Shown: positions 1-8,206 of the stretch, one piece after another
Numbering within the stretch: the first letter of the stretch is position 1
How the letters are laid out: each line of letters opens with the position of its first letter
NCBI GenBank assembly: GCA_947085765.1
Contig: CAMTXZ010000005.1
Coordinates: 30,381 to 94,380, forward strand
DNA: 64,000 nucleotides
Direction of reading: 5' to 3'
Source: JAKFXL01 sp947085765
Lineage (GTDB): Bacteria; Pseudomonadota; Gammaproteobacteria; Tenderiales; Tenderiaceae
Program-made: the position numbers and the translations under genes
The notes under the pieces: model-generated
Databases searched by the model: none
Told to the model about the DNA's origin: nothing
Seen by the model: the letters and a program-made list of their open reading frames with translations, nothing else

Positions 1-782
1 GTGCCGATGAGGCACAGGAGGATGGCGGTGGTGAGGCGGGTGGTTCTTACTTCGGTGTGATTCTGCAGAACGTTACGATTGATGGCTGGGTGGTGATTGG
101 AATACTGGCAATCATGGCAGTGATTAGCTGGTTGATCATGATAGGTAAGGGATTCCTGGTTAGCCGTGTGCATCGTGACAACCAGAGATTCATGAATGAG
201 TTTCGCAAACTCGGTGTTGATAATCCTGGCGCCCTGGATAGCAGTACCAGCGAGGAGGATAAACAGTTTGAGAATGCCCCTTTCCTGATGGCGCTGTTTG
301 GCAAGCACGATCACTATCAGAATTCGCCGCTATACAACATCTATCACACCGGCATTCAAGAGTTGAATCAGCGTGTCGGCCGTTCGGTCGGCGCCAACAG
401 TAGTGGTCTGTCGATGCAAGCCGTCGCTGCGATTCGTGCCGCGCTGGATGCCACCCTGGTGCGTGAGAGTCAGAAGCTCAACGCCCAGATGGTGCTGTTG
501 ACCATTGCCATCAGTGGTGGCCCTTTTCTGGGGCTGCTTGGTACGGTGGTGGGGGTGATGATCACCTTCGCGGCGATTGCTGCCAGTGGTGATATCAATA
601 TTAATGCTATTGCACCCGGTATCGCAGCGGCACTGGTTGCTACGGTTGCGGGTCTTGCCGTGGCTATTCCGGCGCTGTTTGGTTACAACTATCTCGGTTC
701 GCGTATACGTGACTCGATTGCTGAAATGCATATTTTTGTCGATGAGTTCATCAGCAAAATTGCCGAACATCACGGGAGTTAA
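1..782 (+). CDS. exbB: MotA/TolQ/ExbB-family proton channel subunit, 5' end missing
   Basis: This is an inner-membrane subunit of a proton-driven energy transducer of the ExbB/TolQ type, which works with ExbD and a TonB-like protein. The frame is open to the window edge (first full codon at 3), so the true start lies upstream; a GTG at 57 is only an internal candidate. The residues before 57 are rich in Gly and Glu, so a longer N-terminal region probably precedes the channel domain. Counting from 57, membrane helices lie near residues 11-33, 145-172 and 187-212. The GPFLGLLGTVVG stretch before helix 2 is the family hallmark. ExbD follows 3 bases after the stop. Homologues in such clusters often have long N-terminal extensions, which fits but is not shown here. 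Confidence 0.85.
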   Translation, partial: ADEAQEDGGGEAGGSYFGVILQNVTIDGWVVIGILAIMAVISWLIMIGKGFLVSRVHRDNQRFMNEFRKLGVDNPGALDSSTSEEDKQFENAPFLMALFGKHDHYQNSPLYNIYHTGIQELNQRVGRSVGANSSGLSMQAVAAIRAALDATLVRESQKLNAQMVLLTIAISGGPFLGLLGTVVGVMITFAAIAASGDININAIAPGIAAALVATVAGLAVAIPALFGYNYLGSRIRDSIAEMHIFVDEFISKIAEHHGS

Positions 783-785
783 ACA

Positions 786-1190
786 ATGCAGATTCAAGGC
801 GAGAACCAACCTTACGATGATATCAACGTTACGCCGATGCTCGATTTGGCATATGTACTGCTGGTTATCTTTATTATCATGGCGACGGCGACAGTACAGG
901 GGATAAAGGTCAATCTGCCTAAGGCGAGTGCTACGCCAAGTCTTGCCAAGCCGCAGACCAAGGCGATAACAATCACTCCTGAAGGTGTTATCTATCTTGA
1001 TACTTCCCCCGTGACATTGCCAGAGCTTGAGGCGCAACTGCGGCAACTCACCGCTGGCAACCCGCAGCTACCGGTGGTGGTCAAGGCTGATGGTGCTGTT
1101 CAATACCAGAATGTGGTGAATGTACTGGATCTGCTTGGCAGGCTGGAGATCACCCAGTTGGGGCTGGTGACCCAGAAGCTTGTGAAGTAA
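786..1190 (+). CDS. exbD: ExbD/TolR biopolymer transport protein
   Basis: A 134-residue single-span inner-membrane protein. Its short cytoplasmic N-terminus is followed by VTPMLDLAYVLLVIFIIMAT, which holds the conserved aspartate that carries protons in ExbD/TolR, and then by a periplasmic domain. A GGAG ribosome site lies about 9 bases before the ATG. It sits between an ExbB-like and a TonB-like gene, so the three probably form one complex that energises an outer-membrane process. The length is normal for the family. Confidence 0.92.
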   Translation: MQIQGENQPYDDINVTPMLDLAYVLLVIFIIMATATVQGIKVNLPKASATPSLAKPQTKAITITPEGVIYLDTSPVTLPELEAQLRQLTAGNPQLPVVVKADGAVQYQNVVNVLDLLGRLEITQLGLVTQKLVK

Positions 1191-1207
1191 CGGCGCGCCT
1201 TTTTATT

Positions 1208-1873
1208 ATGATTGCTAACTCCCGTTATCTGCGCATGCTGCCGGCCATCACCATTGCGGTGGCAGTGGTGGTGGTGATTGCACTGCTGCTGTGGCTTAAA
1301 CAGACCCTGTCGGAACCGATGGCTCCGCCCCGGCTGAAAGAGCAACAGATCACGCTGATTAAACCGCCACCACCACCGCCTCCGCCAAAGCCAGAGGAGC
1401 CACTACCTGAACCAGAACAGAAGGTAGAGACACCTCCGCCTGAGGCAGAGCCACAACCCGATGCTCCACAAGATCAAGCCAGTGATGATGCACCTGCCGG
1501 CGATGTTCTGGGACTTGATGCCGATGGTGGCAGCGGGGGTGATGGTTTTGGTCTGCTGGGACGCAAAGGTGGCCGTGGCCTGATAGGTGGTGGTGGCGGT
1601 GATGCTCAGGCCTGGTACTCACGGCGTGTGCAGCAAGGGCTGCTCGATTTTTATAATGGTTATAAAGAATTACGAAAGGGGCGGGGCTATAGCGTCGAAC
1701 TCACCTTATGGCTTGATAGCAGTGGTCGTGTTGAACGCTATCAGGTGGGAAAGGTTGCGGGAGAGGCGACACGCGAGATGATTATTTCAGTGATGGCCGA
1801 GTTGAATAAGTTGCCACCTCCCCCTGAAGGAACTCCACAGCCAGTACGTTTCCGGTTGATTTCACGCGGTTGA
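1208..1873 (+). CDS. TonB-like energy transducer
   Basis: A 221-residue protein with the TonB layout. It has one N-terminal membrane helix (about residues 11-29), then a proline/glutamate-rich spacer (about 42-90, including an eight-proline run), an acidic segment, a glycine-rich linker (about 103-130) and a compact C-terminal domain. The C-terminal domain contains YSVELTLWLDSSGRVERYQV, which resembles the TonB/TolA C-terminal fold. It probably carries energy from the upstream ExbB/ExbD pair across the periplasm. The partner is unclear, because the next gene encodes a porin-like barrel rather than a TonB-dependent receptor. TolA-like function is a weaker alternative. Confidence 0.75.
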   Translation: MIANSRYLRMLPAITIAVAVVVVIALLLWLKQTLSEPMAPPRLKEQQITLIKPPPPPPPPKPEEPLPEPEQKVETPPPEAEPQPDAPQDQASDDAPAGDVLGLDADGGSGGDGFGLLGRKGGRGLIGGGGGDAQAWYSRRVQQGLLDFYNGYKELRKGRGYSVELTLWLDSSGRVERYQVGKVAGEATREMIISVMAELNKLPPPPEGTPQPVRFRLISRG

Positions 1874-1934
1874 TCGTTGTGACATCTATGTTGATCTGCT
1901 CTTTAAGAAGAGAGAAGTTGGGTTGAGAGAGAAG

Positions 1935-3578
1935 ATGAAAACCTTTAAAGCGAAAAATATTGTTGCAATGGTTGGTTTGGCTATAGCGGCTACAACGTTT
2001 TCTGTGAACGCTGAAGAGTCTGCTCCAGATACTCAACCGCAACCGCAACTACAGCAGACGGTGGGCGATCTGATCAATACACTAGTCAAACAGGGGACGA
2101 TAAGTGTTGAGCAGGGTGAGCTGTTAACAACGCAGATGCAGCCCCAGCTAGTAGCTCCACACGAATTGCCGGCACCAAAGTCCCCCGATACTTTGCGTAT
2201 ACCCTATGTGCCGGAGTCAATCAGAAATTCGATTCGTGATGAGGTGCGGCTAGGGTTGCGTGAGGAGGTTGTCAATGACATCAAAGGGCAGGCGCAACAG
2301 GAGCGCTGGGGAATCCCTGGCGTTCTGCCAAAGTGGGTTGAGAATTTCAAGATGAAGGGTGATATGCGGCTGCGGTTTCAGTCGGATATCTATGCCAATG
2401 GCAATCCGGCACAGGCCTATGTCAACTTCTCTGAGCTAAATCGGTCCGGTGGTTTTGGCAAGAGTGATAATCCATTTTTGAACACAACCGTTAATCGTAA
2501 CCGCGAACGGGCTAGGTTGCGTCTTGGTGTTGATGCCAAGGTCAATGATCAGACGTTGGTTGGTATGCGGTTGGCGACAGGTAGCAGCGGTAATCCGGTA
2601 TCAACCAATCAAACGCTGGGAAACTATGGTCGTCCCTATTCTGTTCAGCTGGATCAGGCCTATATGCGTTATAACATATACGATTTTGATGGTTACAATA
2701 GAATGACGTTGTGGGGTGGGCGCATGCCAAATCCTTGGGTATCGACTGATTTGGTTTGGGACTCTGATCTCAATTTTGAAGGGGTTGCCGGTACATATCG
2801 CATCAGGTTAGGTGAGGGAGATGGCCTTGCTGATCTGGCCAATTTAAATAAAACACTATTTCTCACCATGGGTGCATTCCCATTGCAGGAGGTTGCACTC
2901 TCGAGTAGAGATAAGTGGTTGCTTGGCGCTCAGTTTGGTAGTGAGTGGATGAGTGAAAGCCAGTCCAGTTTTACAGTGGCGTTGGCTTATTACGATTTCA
3001 TCAATATGGTCGGTCAGCGTAATGCCCTGGATAGCAAGCTGAATGATTTTACTGCGGCGCCATTTCTGCAAAAAGGCAATACACTCTACGATATCCGTAA
3101 CGACACCGATTCAGCGACGGACCTCTGGGCGTTAGCCTCTGATTACAAAGAGGCCAATCTGACGATGCGTGCCGACCTGGCGAATTTCTCACCTGTTCAT
3201 GTGGTTCTAACGGCTGACTACGTTAAGAATATTGGGTTTAAAGAGGGTGCGGTTTCAGCTTTGACAGGATATTCCGAAAAGGCACGTACCAAGGGTTATC
3301 AATTACAGCTGGCAGTGGGCTGGCCCCAGATCACCAAACTGGATGACTGGCGTGTCTCTGTCGCCTACAAACATTTGGAACGTGATGCGGTAGTTGACGC
3401 CTTTACTGACTCTGATTTTCATCTTGGTGGTACCGATGCTGAAGGCTGGATTATGGGTGTTGAATATGGCTTGAGGGATAATACGGCACTCAATTTTCGT
3501 TGGCTGAGCGCAGATGCGATTGATGGACCCCCGCTGGGCATCGATGTTTTGCAACTTGATGTCAATGTAAAGTTTTAG
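1935..3578 (+). CDS. Putative outer-membrane porin (Porin_5-like)
   Basis: Predicted outer-membrane beta-barrel of 547 residues. I place the start at the ATG at 1935, just after a GAGAGAGAAG ribosome site, rather than at the in-frame TTG at 1923. From 1935 it has a clean signal peptide (MKTFKAKNIVAMVGLAIAAT, with likely cleavage after SVNA). Residues of about 30-110 form a polar, helical region with short amphipathic repeats. The remainder is rich in alternating aromatic and polar strands such as GDMRLRFQSDIYANG and ends in phenylalanine (NVKF), as barrels do. The arrangement resembles the family usually called putative porin. Placement after the TonB-like gene suggests a shared operon. The substrate is unknown. 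Confidence 0.8.
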   Translation: MKTFKAKNIVAMVGLAIAATTFSVNAEESAPDTQPQPQLQQTVGDLINTLVKQGTISVEQGELLTTQMQPQLVAPHELPAPKSPDTLRIPYVPESIRNSIRDEVRLGLREEVVNDIKGQAQQERWGIPGVLPKWVENFKMKGDMRLRFQSDIYANGNPAQAYVNFSELNRSGGFGKSDNPFLNTTVNRNRERARLRLGVDAKVNDQTLVGMRLATGSSGNPVSTNQTLGNYGRPYSVQLDQAYMRYNIYDFDGYNRMTLWGGRMPNPWVSTDLVWDSDLNFEGVAGTYRIRLGEGDGLADLANLNKTLFLTMGAFPLQEVALSSRDKWLLGAQFGSEWMSESQSSFTVALAYYDFINMVGQRNALDSKLNDFTAAPFLQKGNTLYDIRNDTDSATDLWALASDYKEANLTMRADLANFSPVHVVLTADYVKNIGFKEGAVSALTGYSEKARTKGYQLQLAVGWPQITKLDDWRVSVAYKHLERDAVVDAFTDSDFHLGGTDAEGWIMGVEYGLRDNTALNFRWLSADAIDGPPLGIDVLQLDVNVKF

Positions 3579-3601
3579 TAACCGTTGCGGAGGTGATTGA
3601 G

Positions 3602-4261
3602 ATGAATCGGATAAAGGCAGTAATTGTTATATTGGTTGTACTGTTACCGATACAACAATCAGTGGCGGAGGCAGTTCGCCGCAGTGGTGGGGATAGTGTT
3701 AGTTCTGCACTGCTGCAACAGATAACCGCAGAGCGTGATGGGTTGCGGGCCAAACAGGAGCAGCTGACGGCAGATAATGAACGTCAGGCGAAAGAGTTGG
3801 CAGAGGTTAAAAACAGACTGTCTGAAAACCTAAAAGAGGTCAATCGGTTAAAGTCTCAGATAGATGAGAGTTCGCGTGTCGCGGGTCGCGCGCAGGAGAG
3901 TGGGGCGGCAGTCACAGAAAAACTTGTCGAGACCCAGGAGCGTCTGCAAAAGGTGGTGGAAAAATACAAAGAGCTGGTATCGGATCTGCGCAGTTCTGAG
4001 GAGCGTGGCACAGTGCTTGAGACATCTGTGGCAGAGAAATCAGATGTAATTAATCAATGTATCAATGACAATCAGACGCTCTACCTTGCGACGCAGGAGT
4101 TAATTCAGCACTTTGAGCAGAAAGGTGTCTGGGATGCTTTGTTACAACATGAGCCAGTGACCCAGATAAAGCGCGTTGAAATTGAGACGATCGGGGAGTC
4201 TTATCGTGACATGGCTGAACAGGGTAAATTTGAAATGAAGAGCAGTGCTGTGAACCAGTAA
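3602..4261 (+). CDS. Secreted coiled-coil protein, function unknown
   Basis: I do not recognise this family. The ATG at 3602 has a GGAGG site 7-8 bases upstream and gives a signal peptide ending near QQSVAEA, so it is preferred over the GTG at 3593. After the signal peptide, residues of about 20-150 are almost continuous heptad-like coiled coil (LLQQITAERDGLRAKQEQL and onward). The C-terminal 70 residues are less repetitive and contain one cysteine (INQCIND). It is the last gene of the ExbB/ExbD/TonB/porin group, 23 bases after the porin, so it is probably a periplasmic partner of that system. DUF3450-like periplasmic coiled-coil proteins accompany such modules elsewhere, but I cannot assign it to that family. 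Confidence 0.7.
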   Translation: MNRIKAVIVILVVLLPIQQSVAEAVRRSGGDSVSSALLQQITAERDGLRAKQEQLTADNERQAKELAEVKNRLSENLKEVNRLKSQIDESSRVAGRAQESGAAVTEKLVETQERLQKVVEKYKELVSDLRSSEERGTVLETSVAEKSDVINQCINDNQTLYLATQELIQHFEQKGVWDALLQHEPVTQIKRVEIETIGESYRDMAEQGKFEMKSSAVNQ

Positions 4262-4310
4262 AAGAAAATCTACCCCGAGATCTGTCCCGGGGCCTGCCGC
4301 GGAATCAGCT

Positions 4311-4994
4311 TTATGAATACTTTTTCTTTAACGCAGCCATCATCATTAGGCCACTGCCGAGCAACCAACCGGCAGCAGGCAATGGTACTGGAGCGATAGT
4401 CACCTCTGATGGGGCGATCCAGCCACCATTGCCAGTACCAAGCCCCGTTGTATTCTGAACATTCGCAGCAGCGTAGTAGGGGCCGTGGCCACCGGCGGGT
4501 TTGCTGAGGAACATAAAGGAGCTGGCTGAGAGTGTGGTGATGCCAGTTATGTCATAGACAAGCAGCTCTCCGGCATCGAATCCGCTTCCCTTTTTGAAAT
4601 CCAGCTTGATGTCATACAGGCCATCGCCATCAGCTTTGTAAGCGTCGGGGGCTAATGAGATGGTATTTGCCACAGCTGCTGTAGAGCTGCCGGATAAATA
4701 GTTAAATGATAGTTTTGTAGGGTCTAGAGAGGGATCAATATTAAAGTATAACTCCTTGATATTTTCCCCTGACGTGAGTCCTGCCGCTGATACAGTCATT
4801 CGAACCGTGCCTGTTGAACCGGAATCGTCAAATGCGGTCCATATCCATGGACCAGTACCACCAGGTGCACGCCCACCGCTAAATTCAAAATCGTAGACCA
4901 TCGATAAGGATGCTGCATGAGCGGATGGCAGAGATGTCATAACTGCCAGCGTAAAAAGACCAAGTCCAAAGTGCCTTCCTGTTCTAGAAAACAT
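4311..4994 (-). CDS. VPLPA-CTERM sorting-domain protein
   Basis: A 227-residue secreted protein with a signal peptide (ending near SAHAA) and a C-terminal exosortase sorting signal. The tail reads VPLPAAGWLLGSGL, then a short hydrophobic helix, then the basic end KKKYS. This tripartite tail (motif, helix, positive residues) is the recognition signal for exosortases, and this motif version fits the exosortase gene at 20698. The mature part (about 28-200) is rich in Gly, Ser, Thr and Asp and has no cysteine pair, as in many proteins of this class. It is transcribed opposite to its neighbours. The function beyond sorting is unknown. Confidence 0.88.
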   Translation of the reverse strand: MFSRTGRHFGLGLFTLAVMTSLPSAHAASLSMVYDFEFSGGRAPGGTGPWIWTAFDDSGSTGTVRMTVSAAGLTSGENIKELYFNIDPSLDPTKLSFNYLSGSSTAAVANTISLAPDAYKADGDGLYDIKLDFKKGSGFDAGELLVYDITGITTLSASSFMFLSKPAGGHGPYYAAANVQNTTGLGTGNGGWIAPSEVTIAPVPLPAAGWLLGSGLMMMAALKKKYS

Positions 4995-5309
4995 GGTGTA
5001 TCTCCAGAGATTATTGGGTACCCATGAGCCTACAAGAGCTTTATTAACCGCGAATAAATTGGCTGTTAAGGTTTTAATACTGTTGTGTGTACGTAGTTTG
5101 AATCCCCCTCCGATGTAAATTTTACCCAGGCAATTCAGTTCTCAACCTTCGCCGTAGCTAGTAGCTCAATACTGCCCAGAATGAAGATGACAACTGTCAT
5201 AAAACTAGCGCACAAATATTTGTCAAATGTAATGCAAAGGAAATGCCTGTGAAATATCACTCATGTACAGTTGTATCTGTCAATGACATACACGCTGTGA
5301 AGGGGATAA
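4995..5309. other. 315-bp divergent intergenic region
   Basis: This region separates the minus-strand VPLPA-CTERM gene from the plus-strand ribbon-helix-helix gene and must hold promoters for both. It is AT-rich. A minus-strand sigma-54-like box lies at 5233-5248. No RNA gene or repeat was recognised. Confidence 0.6.
5233..5248 (-). promoter_or_regulatory. Possible sigma-54 promoter
   Basis: On the minus strand the sequence AGGCATTTCCTTTGCA has the GG and GC pairs separated by exactly 10 bases, the invariant spacing of -24/-12 promoters; the full consensus is TGGCAC-N5-TTGC. It would fire toward the VPLPA-CTERM gene with a leader of about 230 bases. RpoN control through PrsK/PrsR is known for other PEP-CTERM systems. 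The match is partial, so this is tentative. Confidence 0.3.
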
Positions 5310-5807
5310 ATGATAGAGAACAAAAAACAGATGGTCTCATTGCGACTTGGCACTAACGATCTAAACAAAGTCAGAAAGGTCGCTAGCCGATTAAAAGTGC
5401 GTGAGTCTGATGTATTCAGATTTGCCATCAAGGCCACGTTAGGACAGTTGGGAATGTTTCATGATGAGACGGTAGTTGGGCGGGACTTGCTGCCGGTGTT
5501 CATGGAGTTTGGCGCTGAGATTGTCAGTTATTTTGATCTTGATGCCGGGGCTGTGGAAAAGATCATCAATGAAGGGGCACCAGAAGGGCAGAAGGTTGAT
5601 CGGCGTGATGTTGAGCTAGTGACGATGGCAGGTGGTCAGGATAGCTACATCTATCTGCGGTTGAAGAAGTTGGCTGAGGGGCATGCTGATGCATTGGGTT
5701 TGCAGGGAGTAGTCCGTGAATATATGTACGAGAAATATTTACGTGGTGAGGTTGATGAGGGGGTGTCGGTTCCGCAGAGGTTGATACCGGTTACGAAAAA
5801 ATCTTAA
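5310..5807 (+). CDS. Ribbon-helix-helix domain protein, probable regulator
   Basis: A 165-residue protein whose first about 50 residues fit a ribbon-helix-helix DNA-binding fold: a beta-strand (QMVSLRLG) followed by two helices (NDLNKVRKVASRLKV and ESDVFRFAIKATL). The remaining 110 residues are not recognised and may be an oligomerisation or sensing domain. It lies between two VPLPA-CTERM genes, downstream of their shared promoter region, so a role in controlling the sorting substrates or the polysaccharide genes is a reasonable inference. No toxin-like partner is adjacent, so an antitoxin role is unlikely. Confidence 0.65.
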   Translation: MIENKKQMVSLRLGTNDLNKVRKVASRLKVRESDVFRFAIKATLGQLGMFHDETVVGRDLLPVFMEFGAEIVSYFDLDAGAVEKIINEGAPEGQKVDRRDVELVTMAGGQDSYIYLRLKKLAEGHADALGLQGVVREYMYEKYLRGEVDEGVSVPQRLIPVTKKS

Positions 5808-5850
5808 TTGGATTGTTAATTTTATTTCAGCGATGGGTCAGGAGCATATT

Positions 5851-6339
5851 ATGAATATAAAGGTTGGTAGTTTGATAATGGTGTCGTTTCTGTTTTTCGT
5901 TAGCCTGGGATCAGCGCAGGCAGTAATGGTGGTGTATGAGGATGTAGGATTTATTTCAATTCAGGATAAGCAAAAAAAACCAGAGTCTTTTACTATCTCT
6001 ACCGCCGGTAAGTATCAACTCGACTTGGTGGACTTTACCTTTCCAAAAACCTTTAAAACACTGGAACTGAAAATTATTGGTGGTTCAACCTCAAGACTGC
6101 ATGAGGTTGCACGGCTTGATTCACCGGGAGAGATGGTTTTTGATGCTATTCCGGGGCTTTACTACGCTGCACTGTATGGCGAAGTTGATGGTGTTCTGGG
6201 GCTAGGACTCTATGGTATTCAGGTCAGCTCAGCAGACATGGTGGCGCCAGTGCCATTGCCTGCGGCAGGATGGTTATTGGGATCGGCCCTGGTCTCTCTG
6301 GTAGCGTTTAAGAAAAAGTCAGAGAGCCTTAAAAGTTAA
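5851..6339 (+). CDS. VPLPA-CTERM sorting-domain protein, small
   Basis: A 162-residue secreted protein and second likely exosortase substrate of the window. The ATG at 5851 is preferred over 5833 because a GGAG site sits 8 bases upstream and the signal peptide then starts correctly (MNIKVGSLIMVSFLFFVSLG, cleavage near AQA). The C-terminus carries VPLPAAGWLLGSAL, a hydrophobic helix and a basic end (FKKKSESLKS). The mature domain of about 110 residues is beta-rich with no recognised motif. The sorting motif is identical over its first 11 residues to that of the gene at 4311-4994, although the mature parts differ. This supports one shared exosortase. Confidence 0.86.
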   Translation: MNIKVGSLIMVSFLFFVSLGSAQAVMVVYEDVGFISIQDKQKKPESFTISTAGKYQLDLVDFTFPKTFKTLELKIIGGSTSRLHEVARLDSPGEMVFDAIPGLYYAALYGEVDGVLGLGLYGIQVSSADMVAPVPLPAAGWLLGSALVSLVAFKKKSESLKS

Positions 6340-6430
6340 TGGTGCGGGTGTCACAAAATAGTCATCTAATGTCGTTATCCTTGCACGTCATACAAATGTA
6401 CTTCCCCATTGAGGGGGCTTTGGAGCTGTT

Positions 6431-7021
6431 GTGAATTTGAATCAGGTTGTTGCCATTATATTGGTATTGGTTGCCGCTCCTGCTGTATCTGCTGAACAGA
6501 CGCAGATAGTGAATGTTATTCAGGAACAGCAAGCAGATAAAGGGTATCTGATTCAACCGGGTGATGTGTTGCAGATATCTGTATGGCGTGAGCCTGACCT
6601 GCAAAGTGATGTTGTGGTGCCCCCGGACGGACGCATCGCCATCCCTTTATTGGGCCAAATTGATGTCGATGGAAAAAACATTGAGGCATTGCGCAACGAG
6701 ATCGTGGAACGCATCCAGCGCTTTGTGCCCGATGCAGACGTGACGGTAAGTATTAAACAAGCGCTGGGTAATAAAATTTATGTCATTGGTAAGGTGAACC
6801 GGCCTGGCGAATATGTATTGAACCGTAATGTCGATGTGATGCAGGCGTTGAGCATGGCGGCTGGCATCGCAAAGTTTGCCGATGTGGATAGTATAAAAAT
6901 TTTGCGCCGTAGTGGTGATATAAAAGAGGCAATCTCTTTCGATTACAGCCAGGTTGAGGCGGGCAATAAGCTAGATCAGAATATCGTCCTGAAACCAGGC
7001 GATGTGGTTGTGGTGCCGTGA
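6431..7021 (+). CDS. Polysaccharide export protein (Wza/EpsE-like)
   Basis: A 196-residue periplasmic/outer-membrane export protein. After the signal peptide (ending near AVSA) comes the poly-export domain with DVLQISVWREPDLQSDVVV and PDGRIAIPLLGQIDVDG, followed by a SLBB-type segment (KIYVIGKVNRPGEYVLNRNV). Proteins of this type form the outer-membrane exit for exopolysaccharide. It starts with GTG and a GGAG site. There is no lipobox cysteine, unlike E. coli Wza, as in some short exosortase-associated versions. It opens the run of co-directional polysaccharide genes. Confidence 0.9.
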   Translation: MNLNQVVAIILVLVAAPAVSAEQTQIVNVIQEQQADKGYLIQPGDVLQISVWREPDLQSDVVVPPDGRIAIPLLGQIDVDGKNIEALRNEIVERIQRFVPDADVTVSIKQALGNKIYVIGKVNRPGEYVLNRNVDVMQALSMAAGIAKFADVDSIKILRRSGDIKEAISFDYSQVEAGNKLDQNIVLKPGDVVVVP

Positions 7022-7029
7022 GCCGTTGA

Positions 7030-8193
7030 ATGATTCAATTAAGAGAGCTTCTCTGTGCCAGTTTATGTCTTGTGGCACTAATTCAGCCTGGCTTGGCATG
7101 GACGGCAGATTGGTCATATACACCGCAGTTGGCATTGCAGACGTTGCACAACAGCAACCCATACATGCTTCATGAAAAGGCGCGCAGCGTGACCACTCAC
7201 CGGCTGGATATGAGTCTGCCTTTGATCGCCGAATCCACGCTGACAATGCTGAAGATGGAGCCGCAACTGCATGTCATTCGTAATCCCGGTTGGAGCGATC
7301 TGGATCGAAATGAGTATGCCATAAAGCTTGATGCCAGTAGAGCGGTTGAGTTTGGCAATTATGGGATACGGAGTGATGATATCTATGACACAACTCTGAC
7401 TAGTGAGCTTATAGATACTGGTTATGTAGGTATTAAAAAGCGTCGTAATGTCTGGTCTTTAAGTCCGTACCTTAATCTCGAGTTGTCACCCTCCTCCAGT
7501 ATGATGATGACGCTGAAATATCGCGATCAGCGTTATAAAAATGCTACAGCAACACCTCTGGTGGGGTATGAGTATATGCAGATTAATACGGAAATTACCC
7601 GTGAACTGGATGGGCGTAATGTGGTGCGGTGTGGTGTTGATAGCTCCAGGTTACGAAGTGGGTTGGTGACATCAGAGGATGTTGGTGGTTATTGCCTGTT
7701 GTCGCGCGAAGTGACTCCAAGGTTGCGCGGCAGCGTAACGCTAGGCGGTCACCGCTCCAAGGTGTCTGTTGACAGTGGTCAATCGCAATCACGCAATGGA
7801 TCGCTGGCAGCACTGAGTCTGGACTACGAGAGCGAAGGTGTGCGCTGGGGATTGCGTGGTAAACGATCCATCGAACCCAGTGGTTATGGTCTGTTGGTAC
7901 AAACTGATCAACTGGCACTCACGGCGGCTTATGAGATCAGTGAGCGGCTGAATGCCAATGCGAGTATTGCATCGAACCGTTATGTGATGACCGCACCGCT
8001 CTCTACTCTTCCGTATCAGATGCCTGAGCGTAACTATGGCGTAGTGCAGTGGCGAGTAGTGTGGCAATGGTTGCCTGAATTAACGCTGTCAGGTGGTATT
8101 GACCACGGCCGTCAACGCTATAGTAATCAGCCTGGTTATGCGGCTTCAACAACCCTATTTATACAGCTGTCCTATCGTTTCGAGAATAAGTAA
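7030..8193 (+). CDS. Outer-membrane beta-barrel protein of the exopolysaccharide locus
   Basis: A 387-residue protein with a signal peptide (ending near GLAW) and a long series of amphipathic strands ending in a typical barrel terminus (TLFIQLSYRFENK). It occupies the slot between the export gene and the chain-length gene where exosortase loci usually encode a beta-barrel of unknown role (the family described as PEP-CTERM-associated outer-membrane protein). It is shorter than the usual members, so assignment to that exact family is uncertain. It may cooperate with the short Wza-like protein in forming the export pore. It starts 8 bases after the upstream stop. Confidence 0.7.
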   Translation: MIQLRELLCASLCLVALIQPGLAWTADWSYTPQLALQTLHNSNPYMLHEKARSVTTHRLDMSLPLIAESTLTMLKMEPQLHVIRNPGWSDLDRNEYAIKLDASRAVEFGNYGIRSDDIYDTTLTSELIDTGYVGIKKRRNVWSLSPYLNLELSPSSSMMMTLKYRDQRYKNATATPLVGYEYMQINTEITRELDGRNVVRCGVDSSRLRSGLVTSEDVGGYCLLSREVTPRLRGSVTLGGHRSKVSVDSGQSQSRNGSLAALSLDYESEGVRWGLRGKRSIEPSGYGLLVQTDQLALTAAYEISERLNANASIASNRYVMTAPLSTLPYQMPERNYGVVQWRVVWQWLPELTLSGGIDHGRQRYSNQPGYAASTTLFIQLSYRFENK

Positions 8194-8206
8194 TAAGTGG
8201 TCTGAT

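Noticed and set aside
330..1046. Long open frame on the minus strand opposite exbB/exbD
   Set aside because: Its translation has no family features and mirrors the codons of two clear genes on the other strand.
5310..5807. Antitoxin of a toxin-antitoxin pair
   Set aside because: The ribbon-helix-helix domain allows it, but neither neighbour looks like a toxin and the protein is long for an antitoxin.
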